DNA of 46,463 bases, taken from Pseudomonadota bacterium (GTDB taxonomy: Bacteria; Pseudomonadota; Alphaproteobacteria; Acetobacterales; Acetobacteraceae). Position numbers and translations under genes: made by a program. This document shows, one piece after another, positions 1 through 9,102 of this stretch (positions are counted from its first letter, which is position 1; each line of letters starts with the position of its first letter). Location of the stretch: assembly GCA_021816925.1 (NCBI GenBank), contig JAKAWQ010000024.1, forward strand, positions 1 through 46,463. The letters run 5' to 3'. The notes under the pieces are model-generated. The model made no database searches. It was not told the origin of the DNA and was given only the letters and a program-made list of their open reading frames with translations.

Positions 1-574
1 GCCGGCAGTCCGGGTCGGTCGTGCTGGCGTGGCTGTCGTTCGTGCGCCGCTGACCGTGGAAGTCCGTCCCATCGCCGCCACCGCCATCCTTGGGGCGGAA
101 GCTCTTCTGTGATGCCCAGGCTTCAATCAGCGTGCCGTCCACCGAGAAATGCTCGCCCGACAGCAGCGGCTCAACCTTCGGATGCCCGAGCAGCCTGGTC
201 ATGAACTTCCCGAACGCCTCGCCCCGTTGCAGCCGCTCGCGGTTCTTGCTGAACGTCGTCGCGTCCCACACCGGATCGTCCGGCGACAGGCCCACGAACC
301 AGCGGAACAGCAGGTTGTCGTTCAGCCGCTCGATCAGCTGCCGCTCAGAACGGATGCTGAACAGCGCCTGCACCAAGAGCGCGCTCAGCAGCTGCTCCGG
401 CGCTACCGACGGGCGGCCTTCGCTCGCATGAAGACGGCCGAAGCTTTGGCTCATTTCCTTGAGCGTGTCACGAACCAGGTCCCGGATCGGGCGCAGCGGA
501 TGCTCCAACGAGACCCGCACCTCCGGGGAGATGTAAGAGAACAGGCCGGCCTGGTCACGAAATCTGCCGCGCAT
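1..574 (-). CDS. IS5-family transposase, N-terminal part (cut by window edge)
   Basis: This transposase catalyses movement of the surrounding element. It starts at ATG 574 with GGGGA about six bases upstream and stays open for about 191 codons to the window edge, so the C-terminal part with the remaining catalytic residues is missing from view. The N-terminal part has the DUF772-type region, with SIRSERQLIERL and LLFRWFVGLSPDDPVWD. The first catalytic Asp lies in FSVDGTLIEAWAS. Those segments are typical of IS5-family DDE transposases. Several longer frames on the plus strand here are antisense shadows of it. Confidence 0.85.
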   Translation of the reverse strand, partial: MRGRFRDQAGLFSYISPEVRVSLEHPLRPIRDLVRDTLKEMSQSFGRLHASEGRPSVAPEQLLSALLVQALFSIRSERQLIERLNDNLLFRWFVGLSPDDPVWDATTFSKNRERLQRGEAFGKFMTRLLGHPKVEPLLSGEHFSVDGTLIEAWASQKSFRPKDGGGGDGTDFHGQRRTNDSHASTTDPDCR

Positions 575-651
575 CGCTCGTCCCCACACTCGCCAGCCTG
601 TTGAGAATCATTCCGCTCGGCGTCGCAGCAAGGGATTTTTCAGCAGACTAG
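1..651 (-). mobile_element. IS5-type insertion sequence, one end only
   Basis: The window opens inside an insertion sequence whose transposase is read leftwards and runs off the edge. The right boundary is placed at the CTAG at 648-651, just outside AGGGATTTTTCAGCAGA (631-647), which looks like the terminal repeat. The base composition and the abrupt start of the cupin coding frame at this point support the boundary. The other end is outside the window, so the inverted repeat cannot be paired and the target duplication cannot be confirmed. Confidence 0.65.
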
Positions 652-1118
652 AACGAGGTTCCATCCTTGCGCATGAACCGATATCGGCCGCCGGGCTCCA
701 TGCGGGCATGCATGTCGATATCCGGGTAGCTCACTTCGTCGCCGGCCGTTCGGTCGCCGACCACCAGCAGAAGCACATCCTCGGCCGACCGGTTGACGAA
801 CCGGTGCGCGTTGTCGGAGCCGGCCGGGAAGCCGGCGCACATGCCCGCCCGCAGATGCTCCATGCCAGCATTGGTCTCAAGTTCGACATCGCCCCTCAGA
901 ACGTAGATGAACTCATCCTGCCGCGAGTGCGCATGCCGGTGCGAGGACTGCCCGCCCGGAACGATCCTTGTGAGATTCACCCCGAAATTGGTGAGGTTGG
1001 CATGATCGCTGAGGCGGCGGTTCCATCGCATCCGGTTCGCGGCGCGGTACGGCTCCGGATAGCTCGTTGCATTGCTCTCGGGGAGCGTCAAAGGGTCAAA
1101 CGCTGAGTGCTCTGGCAT
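648..1118 (-). CDS. Cupin-domain protein, stop codon supplied by the IS junction
   Basis: This is a 156-residue single-domain cupin. ATG 1118 is preceded by GGAGG at 7 bases, which decides the start over an upstream in-frame codon. The metal-binding cupin signature is visible as HRHAHSRQDEF, followed by YVLRGDVELE and, further on, NAHRFVN. The C-terminus reads RYRFMRKDGTSF, close to the end usual for this family (KDGTPY-like). The substrate is unknown, and relatives are annotated only as cupin proteins. The TAG stop lies inside the CTAG that borders the neighbouring insertion sequence, so the last residue or two were probably changed by the insertion. Confidence 0.8.
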   Translation of the reverse strand: MPEHSAFDPLTLPESNATSYPEPYRAANRMRWNRRLSDHANLTNFGVNLTRIVPGGQSSHRHAHSRQDEFIYVLRGDVELETNAGMEHLRAGMCAGFPAGSDNAHRFVNRSAEDVLLLVVGDRTAGDEVSYPDIDMHARMEPGGRYRFMRKDGTSF

Positions 1119-1358
1119 GGCCGACCTCCGGGCGATCGTCTCTCTATCATAAATGCAGCATACGCAATGCCTTGGAGGTCGAACATCCCGCGCTTGGTCG
1201 GGAAGCTGACGGCAAGGCGGGAAACGCCGAGAACGGGCGCAGGCTGAGCGACGGCAGCGGGAGTGGCGGACACTGCCCGAGGAGAGCGGCCATTGCACCC
1301 GGACGGTTGACCTCGCGCACGCTTTGCCCGGAGATCACCCGGAACGAAGGAGAGGGGA

Positions 1359-2282
1359 ATGCGGATTCTGGTCGTTGGCGCAGGGGCCACGGGGGGATAT
1401 TTCGGTGGGCGGCTCGCCGCGGCGGGGCGGGACGTGACATTCCTGGTGCGGCCGGCGCGGGCGGCCGAACTTCGTGAACGGGGACTCTTAATCGTCAGCC
1501 CGCACGGCGATCTCGCTCTCACGCCGAAGGCGCTGACCGCGCCGGAGATCGGCGTACCGTGCGATCTCGTGATCCTCGCCGTGAAAGGTTTCGCACTCGA
1601 GAGGGCGATCGCGGATCTCGCGCCGGCCGTCGGCCCGGAAACGATGATCCTGCCGCTCCTGAACGGCATGCGGCACCTCGACTTGCTCCGGGCGCGCTTC
1701 GGCACCCGCGCGACGATCGGCGGCGTCTGCCGGGTGGCAACAATGCTCGATGCCGAGGGGCGGATCGTGCAGCTCGCGAAGTTCCAGGAACTCCTCTACG
1801 GCGAAATGAACGGCGCGCCGTCCGCGCGAACCGACCGGCTCCACGCGGCGATGCAGGGTGCAGGCTTCGAAGCCCAGCTTTCGCGCACGATCGCGCAGGA
1901 CATGTGGGACAAATGGATCTTGCTCGCAACCATCGGCGGGATCACCTGCCTGATGCGCGGCACGATCGGCGAAATCGAAGCGGCACCTGGAGGAGCGCGG
2001 TTCGCGCTCGCCTTCCTCGATGAGGTGGTCGCCATTGCGCGTGCCGCAGGCCATCCACCGGGAGAGGAATTCCTGACCGCGACGCGCCGGCAGATCAGGG
2101 TGAAGGGCTCGAGCGTGGCCTCATCGATGTACCGCGACCTGACGCAGGGCCATCCGGTGGAGGCGGAGCAGATCCTCGGCGATCTGATCGCGCGCGGCCG
2201 GGCCGCCGATGTTCCGGCGCCGTTGCTCGCGGCCGCATTCACACATCTTTCGGTCTATCAGCAGCGGCTCGGGCTCGGCTGA
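1359..2282 (+). CDS. panE: 2-dehydropantoate 2-reductase (ketopantoate reductase)
   Basis: PanE reduces 2-dehydropantoate to pantoate with NADPH in cytosolic pantothenate/CoA synthesis. The 307-residue protein begins with the Rossmann motif VGAGATGGYFGGRL. It has the catalytic lysine region MWDKWILLATIGG near residue 184 and the C-terminal substrate region SSMYRDLTQGHPVEAEQI. Length and motif order are normal for the ApbA/PanE family. ATG 1359 follows AAGGAGAGGGGA. Its 3' end overlaps the convergent glk by 25 bases. panC lies 20 kb away at 22319, and panB is not seen in the window. Paralogous ApbA-family reductases of other substrates exist, so the substrate is inferred from the family. Confidence 0.85.
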   Translation: MRILVVGAGATGGYFGGRLAAAGRDVTFLVRPARAAELRERGLLIVSPHGDLALTPKALTAPEIGVPCDLVILAVKGFALERAIADLAPAVGPETMILPLLNGMRHLDLLRARFGTRATIGGVCRVATMLDAEGRIVQLAKFQELLYGEMNGAPSARTDRLHAAMQGAGFEAQLSRTIAQDMWDKWILLATIGGITCLMRGTIGEIEAAPGGARFALAFLDEVVAIARAAGHPPGEEFLTATRRQIRVKGSSVASSMYRDLTQGHPVEAEQILGDLIARGRAADVPAPLLAAAFTHLSVYQQRLGLG

Positions 2283-3286
2283 GGAGATGAGGGCTTCGCG
2301 GCACGGAGCCGCTCGAGGCCATAGCAGGCCGCGCCGAGAAGCGCGGCCTTCGTCACCACCACCTTGACCGGAACGTCGCGGAGAAAACCCGCAAAGCGGC
2401 CCTTGGCGGTGAAGGCGCGCATGAAGCGCCCGTCTTCGAGCCGGGGCAGGATCCGCTCCGGCATTCCGCCGGCGAGATAAAGGCCCCCCGTCGCCAGCAC
2501 CTTGAGAACGAGGTTGCCACCCTCCGCGCCGAGCACCGAAACAAAAAGATCGAGCGTCGCCGGCGCGAGCGGATTCTTCGCGCTGTCCTCCAGCGCGGCT
2601 GCCACAATCAGCCGCGTGCGGTCCTTTGCCGCAGCCAGACGCCGGGCAAACTCCGCGGATTCCGCGGTCGGCTCGCGGGCGCGGAGGAATGCGTAGAGTC
2701 CCGGAATGGCGCTGCCGGAGCAGACGCGCTCGTAGGAAACGTGCCCGAAGGTCCGTGCAAGATGCTCGAGAAGCGCCGCCTGCAGCGAATCGACAGGGGC
2801 GAAATCGGCATGTCCGCCTTCCGAGGCGCACGCAATATGTTTGCTACCGTTACGGATCAGGAACGCCTCGCCGAGCCCCGTGCCAGGGGCAAGAATCGCG
2901 ATCGGGCAGTGCGGTTCGGCCTTGCCCGGGTTGATGGCCCAAAGCTCGTTCTCCTGCAGATGAGGAACGGCGTAGGCAACCGCCATCAGATCGTTGATGA
3001 TGCTCACCCGCGCCAGCCCGAGTTCGCGCGCGAGCGTTTCTTCTTCGATCAGCCATGGCAGATTGGTAAGCTCCGCGCGCCCGCCGACCACCGGGCCGGC
3101 CACGTCGAAGCAGCCGGCGGTCACTTCTTGGCCGACATCGGAAAGAAACACACGCACGATGTCGGCGAGCCCCGCGAACGCCTCGCTCGGAAATTCCCGC
3201 TCTACCAGCGGGCATCGTGGCCCGCCTTCCTCAGTGTACAGCGCGAGCAGCGTCTTGGTGGCGCCGATGTCACCCGCGATCAGCAC
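2258..3286 (-). CDS. glk: Glucokinase (Glk, bacterial hexokinase type)
   Basis: Glk phosphorylates glucose to glucose-6-phosphate with ATP, feeding the isomerase encoded next door. The 342-residue protein starts with the ATP-binding [13 protein letters not shown]. It has [12 protein letters not shown] in the phosphate-binding loop and [10 protein letters not shown], as in the E. coli Glk family. It is slightly longer than E. coli Glk (321 aa) because of a Pro/Ser-rich tail that overlaps panE. Its ATG lies inside the end of pgi (7-base overlap), so the two are almost certainly co-transcribed and translationally coupled. Confidence 0.9.
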   Translation of the reverse strand: MLIAGDIGATKTLLALYTEEGGPRCPLVEREFPSEAFAGLADIVRVFLSDVGQEVTAGCFDVAGPVVGGRAELTNLPWLIEEETLARELGLARVSIINDLMAVAYAVPHLQENELWAINPGKAEPHCPIAILAPGTGLGEAFLIRNGSKHIACASEGGHADFAPVDSLQAALLEHLARTFGHVSYERVCSGSAIPGLYAFLRAREPTAESAEFARRLAAAKDRTRLIVAAALEDSAKNPLAPATLDLFVSVLGAEGGNLVLKVLATGGLYLAGGMPERILPRLEDGRFMRAFTAKGRFAGFLRDVPVKVVVTKAALLGAACYGLERLRAAKPSSPQPSPSRC

Positions 3287-4923
3287 GTCCTGCCCGAACC
3301 GCGGCGCCGGCGATAGCGCGCAATCAGCGCGTTGGTCGATCCGTCATGTCCGAGCTCGGGTTCGTCCTCAGCGGTGAGTTCCGGGACGATTCTCCGGGCA
3401 AGCACCTTGCCCAGCTCCACGCCCCACTGGTCGAAGGAATCGAGGTCCCAGATCACGCCTTGCGTGAAGACGCTGTGCTCGTAAAGTGCAACCAGGTTGC
3501 CGAGACTCCTGGGATCGAGCCGCTCGGCCAGGATCACGTTGGTGGGGCGATTTCCTTCGGTCACGCGAAACGGGATCTGGAAGGCAGGCGCGCCCTCGGC
3601 CGCAAGCTCGGCGGCGGTCTTGCCGAAAGCCAACGCCTCTGCCTGCGCAAACAGATTTGCCATCAAGAGGTCGTGCTGCCCGGAAAGCCGGCTTAAAGGT
3701 TCGCAGAAGCCAATGAGGTCGCAAGGGACGAGCTTCGTGCCCTGATGGAGGAGTTGGAAGAAGGAGTGCTGCGCATCGGTGCCGGGTTCGCCCCAGATGA
3801 TCGGGCCGGTCTGCCAGGCAACGGGGCGACCATCGCGTGCCACGCGCTTGCCGTTGCTCTCCATCTGCAATTGCTGGAGATAGGCCGGAAACCGGGAGAG
3901 AGGTGTGGCGTACGGCATGATTCCGATCGTCTCGGCACAGAAGAAATTGTTGTACCAGACACTGAGCAGCCCGAGCAGCATTGGCAGGTTGCGTTCGGGC
4001 GGCGTGCTCAGGAAATGCTCATCCATCGCGCGGAAGCCCGCGCGCATCTCGTCGAAGCGCTCCGGCCCGATCGCGATCATGGTCGCAAGCCCGATCGCCG
4101 AATCCATCGAATACCGCCCGCCGACCCAGTCCCAGAACCCGAACATTCGCTGCGGCTCGATGCCGAACGCCGCCACCTCCATGGCGTTGGTCGAGACCGC
4201 AACGAAGTGCCGGGCCACGGCCACCTCGGCGCCCAGCCCGCTGACGATCCACCGCCGCGCGGTCGCCGCGTTGGTCATCGTCTCGAGCGTCGTGAAGGTC
4301 TTGGAGCAGACGATGAAAAGGGTCTCGGCCGGATCGATCCCCTCGGTCGCCGCGGTGAAGTTGGCACCGTCCACATTGGAGACGAAGCGGAACGTCATGC
4401 TCCGGTCGGTGAACGCGCCAAGTGCAAGGCAGGCCATCTCCGGCCCCAGGGTCGAACCGCCGATGCCGATATTCACCACATGGCGTATCCGCTTGCCGGC
4501 ATGGCCCTTCCAGATCCCCTCGCGGACCTCGCGCGCGAAGGCCGCCATGCGCTCGAGTACCCCTTGCACCTCCGCCACCACGTCCTGCCCGTCCAGCATG
4601 ATCCGGGTGCCGCGCGGCGCACGCAGGGCCATATGCAGCACAGCGCGCCGCTCTGTCGTGTTGATCTTCTCCCCACGGAACATCGCGTCCCGTTGCCCCG
4701 CCACATCCTGCTCGCGCGCGAGATCGCAGAGGAGCCGCACGGTCTCGCCGGTGATCCGGTTCTTCGAATAATCGAGGAAGAGCCCGGCACCTTCGGCCGA
4801 GAATTTCTCCGCACGGACGGGATCCTCGGCGAAGAGTTGACGGAGATGCCGATCCTTGATCGCCGCATGATGCAGGGCGAGCGCGGTCCACGCGCTGCTC
4901 CCGGTCGCTGGCTTGCCGATCAT
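3280..4923 (-). CDS. pgi: Glucose-6-phosphate isomerase
   Basis: Pgi interconverts glucose-6-phosphate and fructose-6-phosphate in the cytosol. The 547-residue sequence carries the family signature [14 protein letters not shown], the MESNGKRV segment and [20 protein letters not shown], all expected of full-length PGI. ATG 4923 follows a G-rich ribosome-binding stretch (GGGGGGATT). Upstream in-frame codons lack a binding site and run towards rpsI. It forms an operon with glk downstream. A TATCCT hexamer about 40 bases upstream could be its -10 box. Confidence 0.93.
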   Translation of the reverse strand: MIGKPATGSSAWTALALHHAAIKDRHLRQLFAEDPVRAEKFSAEGAGLFLDYSKNRITGETVRLLCDLAREQDVAGQRDAMFRGEKINTTERRAVLHMALRAPRGTRIMLDGQDVVAEVQGVLERMAAFAREVREGIWKGHAGKRIRHVVNIGIGGSTLGPEMACLALGAFTDRSMTFRFVSNVDGANFTAATEGIDPAETLFIVCSKTFTTLETMTNAATARRWIVSGLGAEVAVARHFVAVSTNAMEVAAFGIEPQRMFGFWDWVGGRYSMDSAIGLATMIAIGPERFDEMRAGFRAMDEHFLSTPPERNLPMLLGLLSVWYNNFFCAETIGIMPYATPLSRFPAYLQQLQMESNGKRVARDGRPVAWQTGPIIWGEPGTDAQHSFFQLLHQGTKLVPCDLIGFCEPLSRLSGQHDLLMANLFAQAEALAFGKTAAELAAEGAPAFQIPFRVTEGNRPTNVILAERLDPRSLGNLVALYEHSVFTQGVIWDLDSFDQWGVELGKVLARRIVPELTAEDEPELGHDGSTNALIARYRRRRGSGRTC

Positions 4924-5041
4924 CGGAATCCCCCCCGCCCGGCTCAGGATAGTGTCACGGCCCTCCGGATGCGAATGGCCTGCCCGCTCCTCCCGCGCGC
5001 GGCCGCCGGAGGCGCGCCCACCGAGGTGCCGGAGCCGCCGC

Positions 5042-5530
5042 TCAGCGCTTGCTGAACTGGAAGCTTCGGCGCGCCTTGGCGCGGCCGTATTTCTTGCGCT
5101 CGACGACGCGCGAATCGCGCGTAAGGAAACCCGCAACCTTGAGGATCCCCCGCAATTCCGGTTCGTAGAAGGTCAGCGCGCGGCTGATGCCGTGGCGGAC
5201 CGCACCCGCCTGGCCCGAAAGCCCGCCACCCGAAACCGTGCAGATGACATCGAACTGGTTGTAGCGGTCGGCCACCAGGAACGGCTGGGTGATCAGCATG
5301 CGCAACACGGGCCGGGCAAAATACTGCGCCGCCTTGCGCCCGTTGATCGCGATATCTCCCTTGCCGGGCTTGATCCAAACCCGCGCGACCGCGTTCTTGC
5401 GCCGCCCCGTGGCGTAGGCGCGGCCCTTCGCGTCGCGCTTCGGTTCGGGCCTCGGCTGCTCGGCAAGCTCCGGCGCCTGGGCCGCCAATTCCTTGAGATC
5501 GGCGAGCGTGCGCGTCTGGGTTGCGGACAT
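5042..5530 (-). CDS. rpsI: 30S ribosomal protein S9
   Basis: S9 is a small-subunit protein whose C-terminal tail reaches the P-site tRNA. The 162-residue protein has a roughly 35-residue N-terminal extension, common in alphaproteobacteria, and then the S9 core: [20 protein letters not shown] and [15 protein letters not shown]. It ends with the basic tail [11 protein letters not shown]. The start is 4 bases after the rplM stop, the usual rplM-rpsI pair. Confidence 0.97.
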   Translation of the reverse strand: MSATQTRTLADLKELAAQAPELAEQPRPEPKRDAKGRAYATGRRKNAVARVWIKPGKGDIAINGRKAAQYFARPVLRMLITQPFLVADRYNQFDVICTVSGGGLSGQAGAVRHGISRALTFYEPELRGILKVAGFLTRDSRVVERKKYGRAKARRSFQFSKR

Positions 5531-5534
5531 GGGC

Positions 5535-5999
5535 TCAGCCTCTCGCGTTCTTCGAATTCATCGCCGCCACGTCAAGCTTGCGCGGCTGCTGCGCCGCGTG
5601 CGGATGCTCGGCGCCGGCATAGACGTGCAGATGCCGCATCTGCCGGCGTTGCAACGGACTGCGCGTGATCATCCTTTCTACCGCCTTTTCCACCACCCGC
5701 TCGGGATGCGCGCTCTCAAGCCGCTGGCGCAAACTGCGGCCCTTGATGCCGCCCGGATAGCCGGTGTGGTGATAGAAGATCGACTGATCGAGCTTGCTGC
5801 CAGTCACCCGAACGCGGCCGGCATTCACCACCACCACATTGTCCCCGCAATCGACGTGCGGGGTGAATTGCGGCTTGTGCTTCCCGCGCAGCCGTCCCGC
5901 GATCAGCGCGGCGAGCCGGCCGAGCACGAGGCCCTCGGCGTCGATCAGCACCCACTCCTTGCTGACCTCCGCGGGTTTGAGCGAAAGGGTCGTCCTCAT
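5535..5999 (-). CDS. rplM: 50S ribosomal protein L13
   Basis: L13 is an early-assembling large-subunit protein. The 154-residue sequence contains [33 protein letters not shown], and [10 protein letters not shown] followed by VERMI, which are the conserved L13 blocks. ATG 5999 has AGAGGAA eight bases upstream. It heads the rplM-rpsI operon and is driven by the near-consensus promoter just upstream. Confidence 0.97.
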   Translation of the reverse strand: MRTTLSLKPAEVSKEWVLIDAEGLVLGRLAALIAGRLRGKHKPQFTPHVDCGDNVVVVNAGRVRVTGSKLDQSIFYHHTGYPGGIKGRSLRQRLESAHPERVVEKAVERMITRSPLQRRQMRHLHVYAGAEHPHAAQQPRKLDVAAMNSKNARG

Positions 6000-6026
6000 C
6001 GGCTGGTTCCTCTAGAGCGGCGGCGG

Positions 6027-6055
6027 CTTATGCCGGCAAAGCCAATACCCGTCAA
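6027..6055 (-). promoter_or_regulatory. Promoter of rplM-rpsI
   Basis: Read on the minus strand there is TTGACG (-35, 6055-6050), a 17-base spacer, and CATAAG (-10, 6032-6027). This places transcription start near 6020, about 20 bases before the rplM start codon. The match to a housekeeping sigma factor promoter is good for a GC-rich genome. Confidence 0.6.
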
Positions 6056-6064
6056 GCCTTTCTC

Positions 6065-6088
6065 TTTGTGGTAATATACTACCACAAA
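6065..6088. promoter_or_regulatory. Perfect palindromic operator between rplM and the sugar-acid dehydratase gene
   Basis: Two 9-base arms, TTTGTGGTA and TACCACAAA, flank a 6-base AT-rich centre, giving a perfect inverted repeat in an otherwise GC-rich stretch. The arms resemble the TGGT...ACCA operators of FadR-type GntR repressors. The centre includes TATACT (6075-6080), a plausible -10 box for the dehydratase gene, whose start is 36 bases downstream. A bound repressor would therefore block that promoter, while the rplM promoter lies just outside the site. Confidence 0.6.
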
Positions 6089-6123
6089 TTGCTCCCCCGC
6101 CGCGCCCGGCCTACCATGCGGCC

Positions 6124-7827
6124 ATGGCAAGCGATCTGACGCGCGGGCTCTCACGCAACGCCGCAGGCTACGGTGACCGCGACTTTGCTCTCTATCTCCG
6201 CCGCTCCTTCGCCCGCTCCATGGGTTATTCCAAGCCGATGCTGGATCGGCCCGTGGTCGGCATCGTCGATACGGCGTCTGGCTACAACAACTGCCATCGC
6301 ACCGTCCCCGAGCTGATCCGGGCGGTTGAACGCGGCGTACTGGCCGCCGGCGGGTTGCCGCTCGCCTTCCCCACAATCTCGCTCTGCGAGCCGGCGCTGT
6401 TCCCGACCTCGATGCATTATCGCAACCTCGCCGCGCTCGAAACCGAGGCGATGCTGTTCGCTCAACCGATGGATGCCGCGGTGCTGGCCGGCGGCTGCGA
6501 CAAGACCGTGCCGGCGCAACTCATGGCCGCCGCGTCGGCCGACCTTCCGGTCGTCGGCCTCGTCACCGGGCCGATGCTGGCAACCCCCTTCGAAGGCGAG
6601 CGGCTCGCCGCCTGCACCGACTGTCGCCGCTACTGGGCCGCCTACCGCGCCGGACGCGTCAGCGCCGAGCGCATTGCCGAGATCGAAGGCAGGCTCGCCA
6701 CTACTGCCGGCACCTGCGGCGTGATGGGCACTGCGAGCACGATGGCCTGCGTTGCCGAAATCCTGGGCTTCCTTCCTTCCGGGACTGCAAGCATCCCCGC
6801 AGTGCACGCCGAACGTCTGGTGGCCGCCGAAGCGGCAGGTACGCTCGCCGTGCGGCTCATCGATGCGCCGATCCGCCCGTCTCAACTCATCACGCCGCAC
6901 TCAGTCGAGAACGCGCTCACCGTTTTGCTCGCCCTCGGCGGATCGACCAACGCCCTCATCCACCTGGCCGCGATCGCCGGCCGGCGTGGCGTCCCCGTAG
7001 ATCTCCATCGCCTCAACGCGCTCTCGGATGCCACTCCCGTGCTGGTCGATCTCAAGCCGACGGGCGATGGCTACATGGAGGATTTTCATGCTGCCGGCGG
7101 CCTCCCTGCGGTGCTCTACGAGCTCCGCGACCTCCTGCATCTTTCCGCGGTCGACATCACCGGCACAACGCTCGAACAACGCCTCGCCACGCCGCCCCCC
7201 TTCGTTGATCGGCGCTATATTCGGGCGCGCGACAAGCCGGTCTCGCCGGTCGGCGGCCTCGTCGCTCTCTTGGGCACGCTCGCACCGCGCGGCGCCATCC
7301 TGAAGCGGAGCGCCGCCACTCCCGCGCTCTTCGAGCGCGAGGCCCGCGCCGTCGTCTTCGACGGGCTCGAGGATCTGGCGCGCCGCATCGACGATCCCGC
7401 GCTCGACGTGGTGCCCGAGGACTTCCTCGTGCTCAAGAACGCAGGGCCCCGCAGTGCAGCCGGCATGCCGGAGGCGGGGTACCTGCCCATCCCACAGAAA
7501 CTCGCCCGCGCCGGCGTGCAGGACATGGTTCGTATCAGCGATTGCCGCATGTCCGGCACCGCCTTCGGGACGATCATCCTGCACGCAACTCCCGAAGCAG
7601 CCGCCGGCGGCCCGCTCGCGCTCGTCGAAACCGGCGACCGTATTCGCCTCTCCGTCGCCGAACGGCGCCTCGATCTCCTTGTGGACGAGGCCATCCTCGC
7701 CCGCCGCCGCACTCTCTGGCGTGCGCCGCCCGTTCCCGCTCGCGGCTGGGACCGGCTGGTCGCCGAGCAGGTGTTGCAGGCCGACGAAGGCTGCGATCTA
7801 GGGTTCCTCACCGCAGCGGCACACTGA
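6124..7827 (+). CDS. IlvD/Edd-family dehydratase, probably for a sugar acid
   Basis: Members of this family dehydrate 2,3-dihydroxy acids with an Fe-S cluster. They include DHAD (IlvD), 6-phosphogluconate dehydratase (Edd) and pentonate dehydratases. The 567-residue protein has cysteines at 57 (NNCH), 125 (GGCDKT) and 198 (GTCGVMG). That spacing resembles the [2Fe-2S] ligands of L-arabinonate-type dehydratases. Other conserved blocks are GGSTNALIHLAA, KPTGDGYMEDFHAAGG, VLKNAGPR and DCRMSGTAFG. No clear Shine-Dalgarno precedes ATG 6124. A pentonate or related sugar-acid substrate is likelier than branched-chain synthesis, given the operator upstream, but the substrate cannot be read from sequence. 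Confidence 0.85.
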   Translation: MASDLTRGLSRNAAGYGDRDFALYLRRSFARSMGYSKPMLDRPVVGIVDTASGYNNCHRTVPELIRAVERGVLAAGGLPLAFPTISLCEPALFPTSMHYRNLAALETEAMLFAQPMDAAVLAGGCDKTVPAQLMAAASADLPVVGLVTGPMLATPFEGERLAACTDCRRYWAAYRAGRVSAERIAEIEGRLATTAGTCGVMGTASTMACVAEILGFLPSGTASIPAVHAERLVAAEAAGTLAVRLIDAPIRPSQLITPHSVENALTVLLALGGSTNALIHLAAIAGRRGVPVDLHRLNALSDATPVLVDLKPTGDGYMEDFHAAGGLPAVLYELRDLLHLSAVDITGTTLEQRLATPPPFVDRRYIRARDKPVSPVGGLVALLGTLAPRGAILKRSAATPALFEREARAVVFDGLEDLARRIDDPALDVVPEDFLVLKNAGPRSAAGMPEAGYLPIPQKLARAGVQDMVRISDCRMSGTAFGTIILHATPEAAAGGPLALVETGDRIRLSVAERRLDLLVDEAILARRRTLWRAPPVPARGWDRLVAEQVLQADEGCDLGFLTAAAH

Positions 7828-7909
7828 TCCGCGGACGGCCGTGACAGCCCGACGGCGCACGGAATTCGGGTCTTGATGAAGCTCCCGGCTACGTACCGAC
7901 AAGCGATCG

Positions 7910-8419
7910 CTACGCGATCGCCGGCACCACGAGGAAAAGGTCCGTCTCGCCGGTTCTTTCCCCCGCCCGCGTGATGAGCGCATGCGCCTGGCCGCGATGA
8001 TGGCTCTGATGGTTGAACATGTGCGCAACGAGCAGCGCACGCGGTGCCGTGCGTTCGCGTCCGGCACCGCCGCTGAACCAGGTCTGATCGGCCGCGAGCC
8101 AAGCCTCGTCCAGCCCGCCGGCCCACGCCGAGATGCCCACATCCGCCGTCTCCCTCGCCGCCACAAGCGCTGCAAAATCCTCGATCATCCGGGCACTCTC
8201 CTTGATCGTCACCTCCGGCTTCGGCCAGCCGGCGAAGCGCGACATCCAGATCGAATCGCCCCACAGGAGATGCGAGAACGTGCCGTGGATCGAGCCCCAG
8301 AACGCACCATGATCGCGCCGGCGCTCCGCATCCGAAAGACGCGCGGCCGCCGCGTAGAGTCGGCGGTTCATCTCCGTGTTGTAAGCAGCCATCGTACGGA
8401 CGTAAGCCGGCGTGATCAT
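7910..8419 (-). CDS. DinB-family protein
   Basis: This is a four-helix-bundle protein of the DinB/YfiT metal-binding superfamily, 169 residues, predicted cytosolic. The three histidines that usually bind the metal are visible in HGTFSHLLWGD and in HMFNHQSHHRGQAH. The start at ATG 8419 is supported by AAGGA eight bases upstream. Family members include thiol-dependent S-transferases using bacillithiol or mycothiol, but most are uncharacterised, so no reaction is assigned. It is transcribed away from the dehydratase gene, leaving 82 bases between their convergent ends. Confidence 0.82.
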   Translation of the reverse strand: MITPAYVRTMAAYNTEMNRRLYAAAARLSDAERRRDHGAFWGSIHGTFSHLLWGDSIWMSRFAGWPKPEVTIKESARMIEDFAALVAARETADVGISAWAGGLDEAWLAADQTWFSGGAGRERTAPRALLVAHMFNHQSHHRGQAHALITRAGERTGETDLFLVVPAIA

Positions 8420-8543
8420 TGGCGTTTTCCTTAATGGTCTGCGCAACCGTGACTTTCCTGCAACGCATGCCTGCCACGACTTGCGCGCAGTTATCGAGTT
8501 CCTACCTGCCTCCCTGTCACCAACGCACTCGAGGAGACCGCCC

Positions 8544-8735
8544 ATGCAGGCAGAGGACCCGATCGGAGTGGCCCGCCAAGTGATCGAGCGGCACGGCATC
8601 CGCGCTGCCGCGGTTGCGGAGGAGCGCGCCACCGAGGCCCGACTCGCCGGAAACGCAGCCGAACTCGATCGCTGGCAATCGGTGCAACTGCTCATTGCGG
8701 AACTGCGCCGGACCGCAGGCCGGAAAGCCGCCTAA
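8544..8735 (+). CDS. Small conserved hypothetical protein (63 aa)
   Basis: ATG 8544 is preceded by GAGGAG at 7 bases, and the frame has alphaproteobacterial coding character. The protein is rich in Ala, Arg and Glu and predicted all-helical (MQAEDPIGVARQVIERHG at the N-terminus, LLIAELRRTAGRKAA at the end). It has no signal peptide or membrane segment. I recall similar short proteins in Acetobacteraceae but know no function. Confidence 0.65.
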   Translation: MQAEDPIGVARQVIERHGIRAAAVAEERATEARLAGNAAELDRWQSVQLLIAELRRTAGRKAA

Positions 8736-9102
8736 GCATCCGCCCACGCGCCGCGCGGGGGCGGCGTGCGGACTATCAAGTGAATCACGCCTGGCTGGGA
8801 TGGCGAAGCGACCCCAACGGACCAACGGAAGCACGTGAATCCGGCCGGCAGAACGAACGTGAGCGTTTTCAGCGACGCTGAAAGCGCTCTACGTTCGGGT
8901 ATTTCCGGACGCTTTCGCTTCCCACCTGCCGCCCGATGCCGTCGCGCAGCTCTTCCGCATCGTCAACCCGGTGCCGAACCACAAGACCTCGTGGAACACG
9001 GCACCGCGCCATGTGCCACGAGGCCAGTGCCTTGACCTGCCGGCTCAACGTCCCGACTCTCCCGAGCAATGATCCGCTCGCCAAGGAACGGAAGGACCCC
9101 GC
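8736..9102. other. Intergenic region of 367 bases
   Basis: No convincing gene is present: the frames on both strands lack a start with a ribosome-binding site and lack family resemblance. The only structure seen is the 29-base hairpin at 8861-8889. The ribosome-binding site of the next gene (GGAAGG) is at its right end. Confidence 0.6.
8861..8889. repeat. 29-base hairpin repeat, copy 1
   Basis: A stem of 14 pairs (one G-U) around a single central base: GAGCGTTTTCAGCG pairs with CGCTGAAAGCGCTC. A second copy of the same layout, with 23 of 29 positions identical by eye, lies at 23172-23200. There is no U-run after the stem, so a standard intrinsic terminator is not supported. Confidence 0.6.

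Noticed and set aside
90-604. Two plus-strand frames at the left edge
   Set aside because: They are antisense to the IS5-type transposase, which has clear family motifs and a ribosome-binding site.
3745-5055. A 436-codon plus-strand frame opposite pgi
   Set aside because: Pgi on the other strand has all its signatures. The plus-strand product is His/Arg/Pro-rich with no resemblance to a known protein.
8861-8889. Intrinsic terminator
   Set aside because: The hairpin is strong but is followed by TACGTTCGGG rather than a U-run, and it lies 126 bases after the nearest upstream gene.
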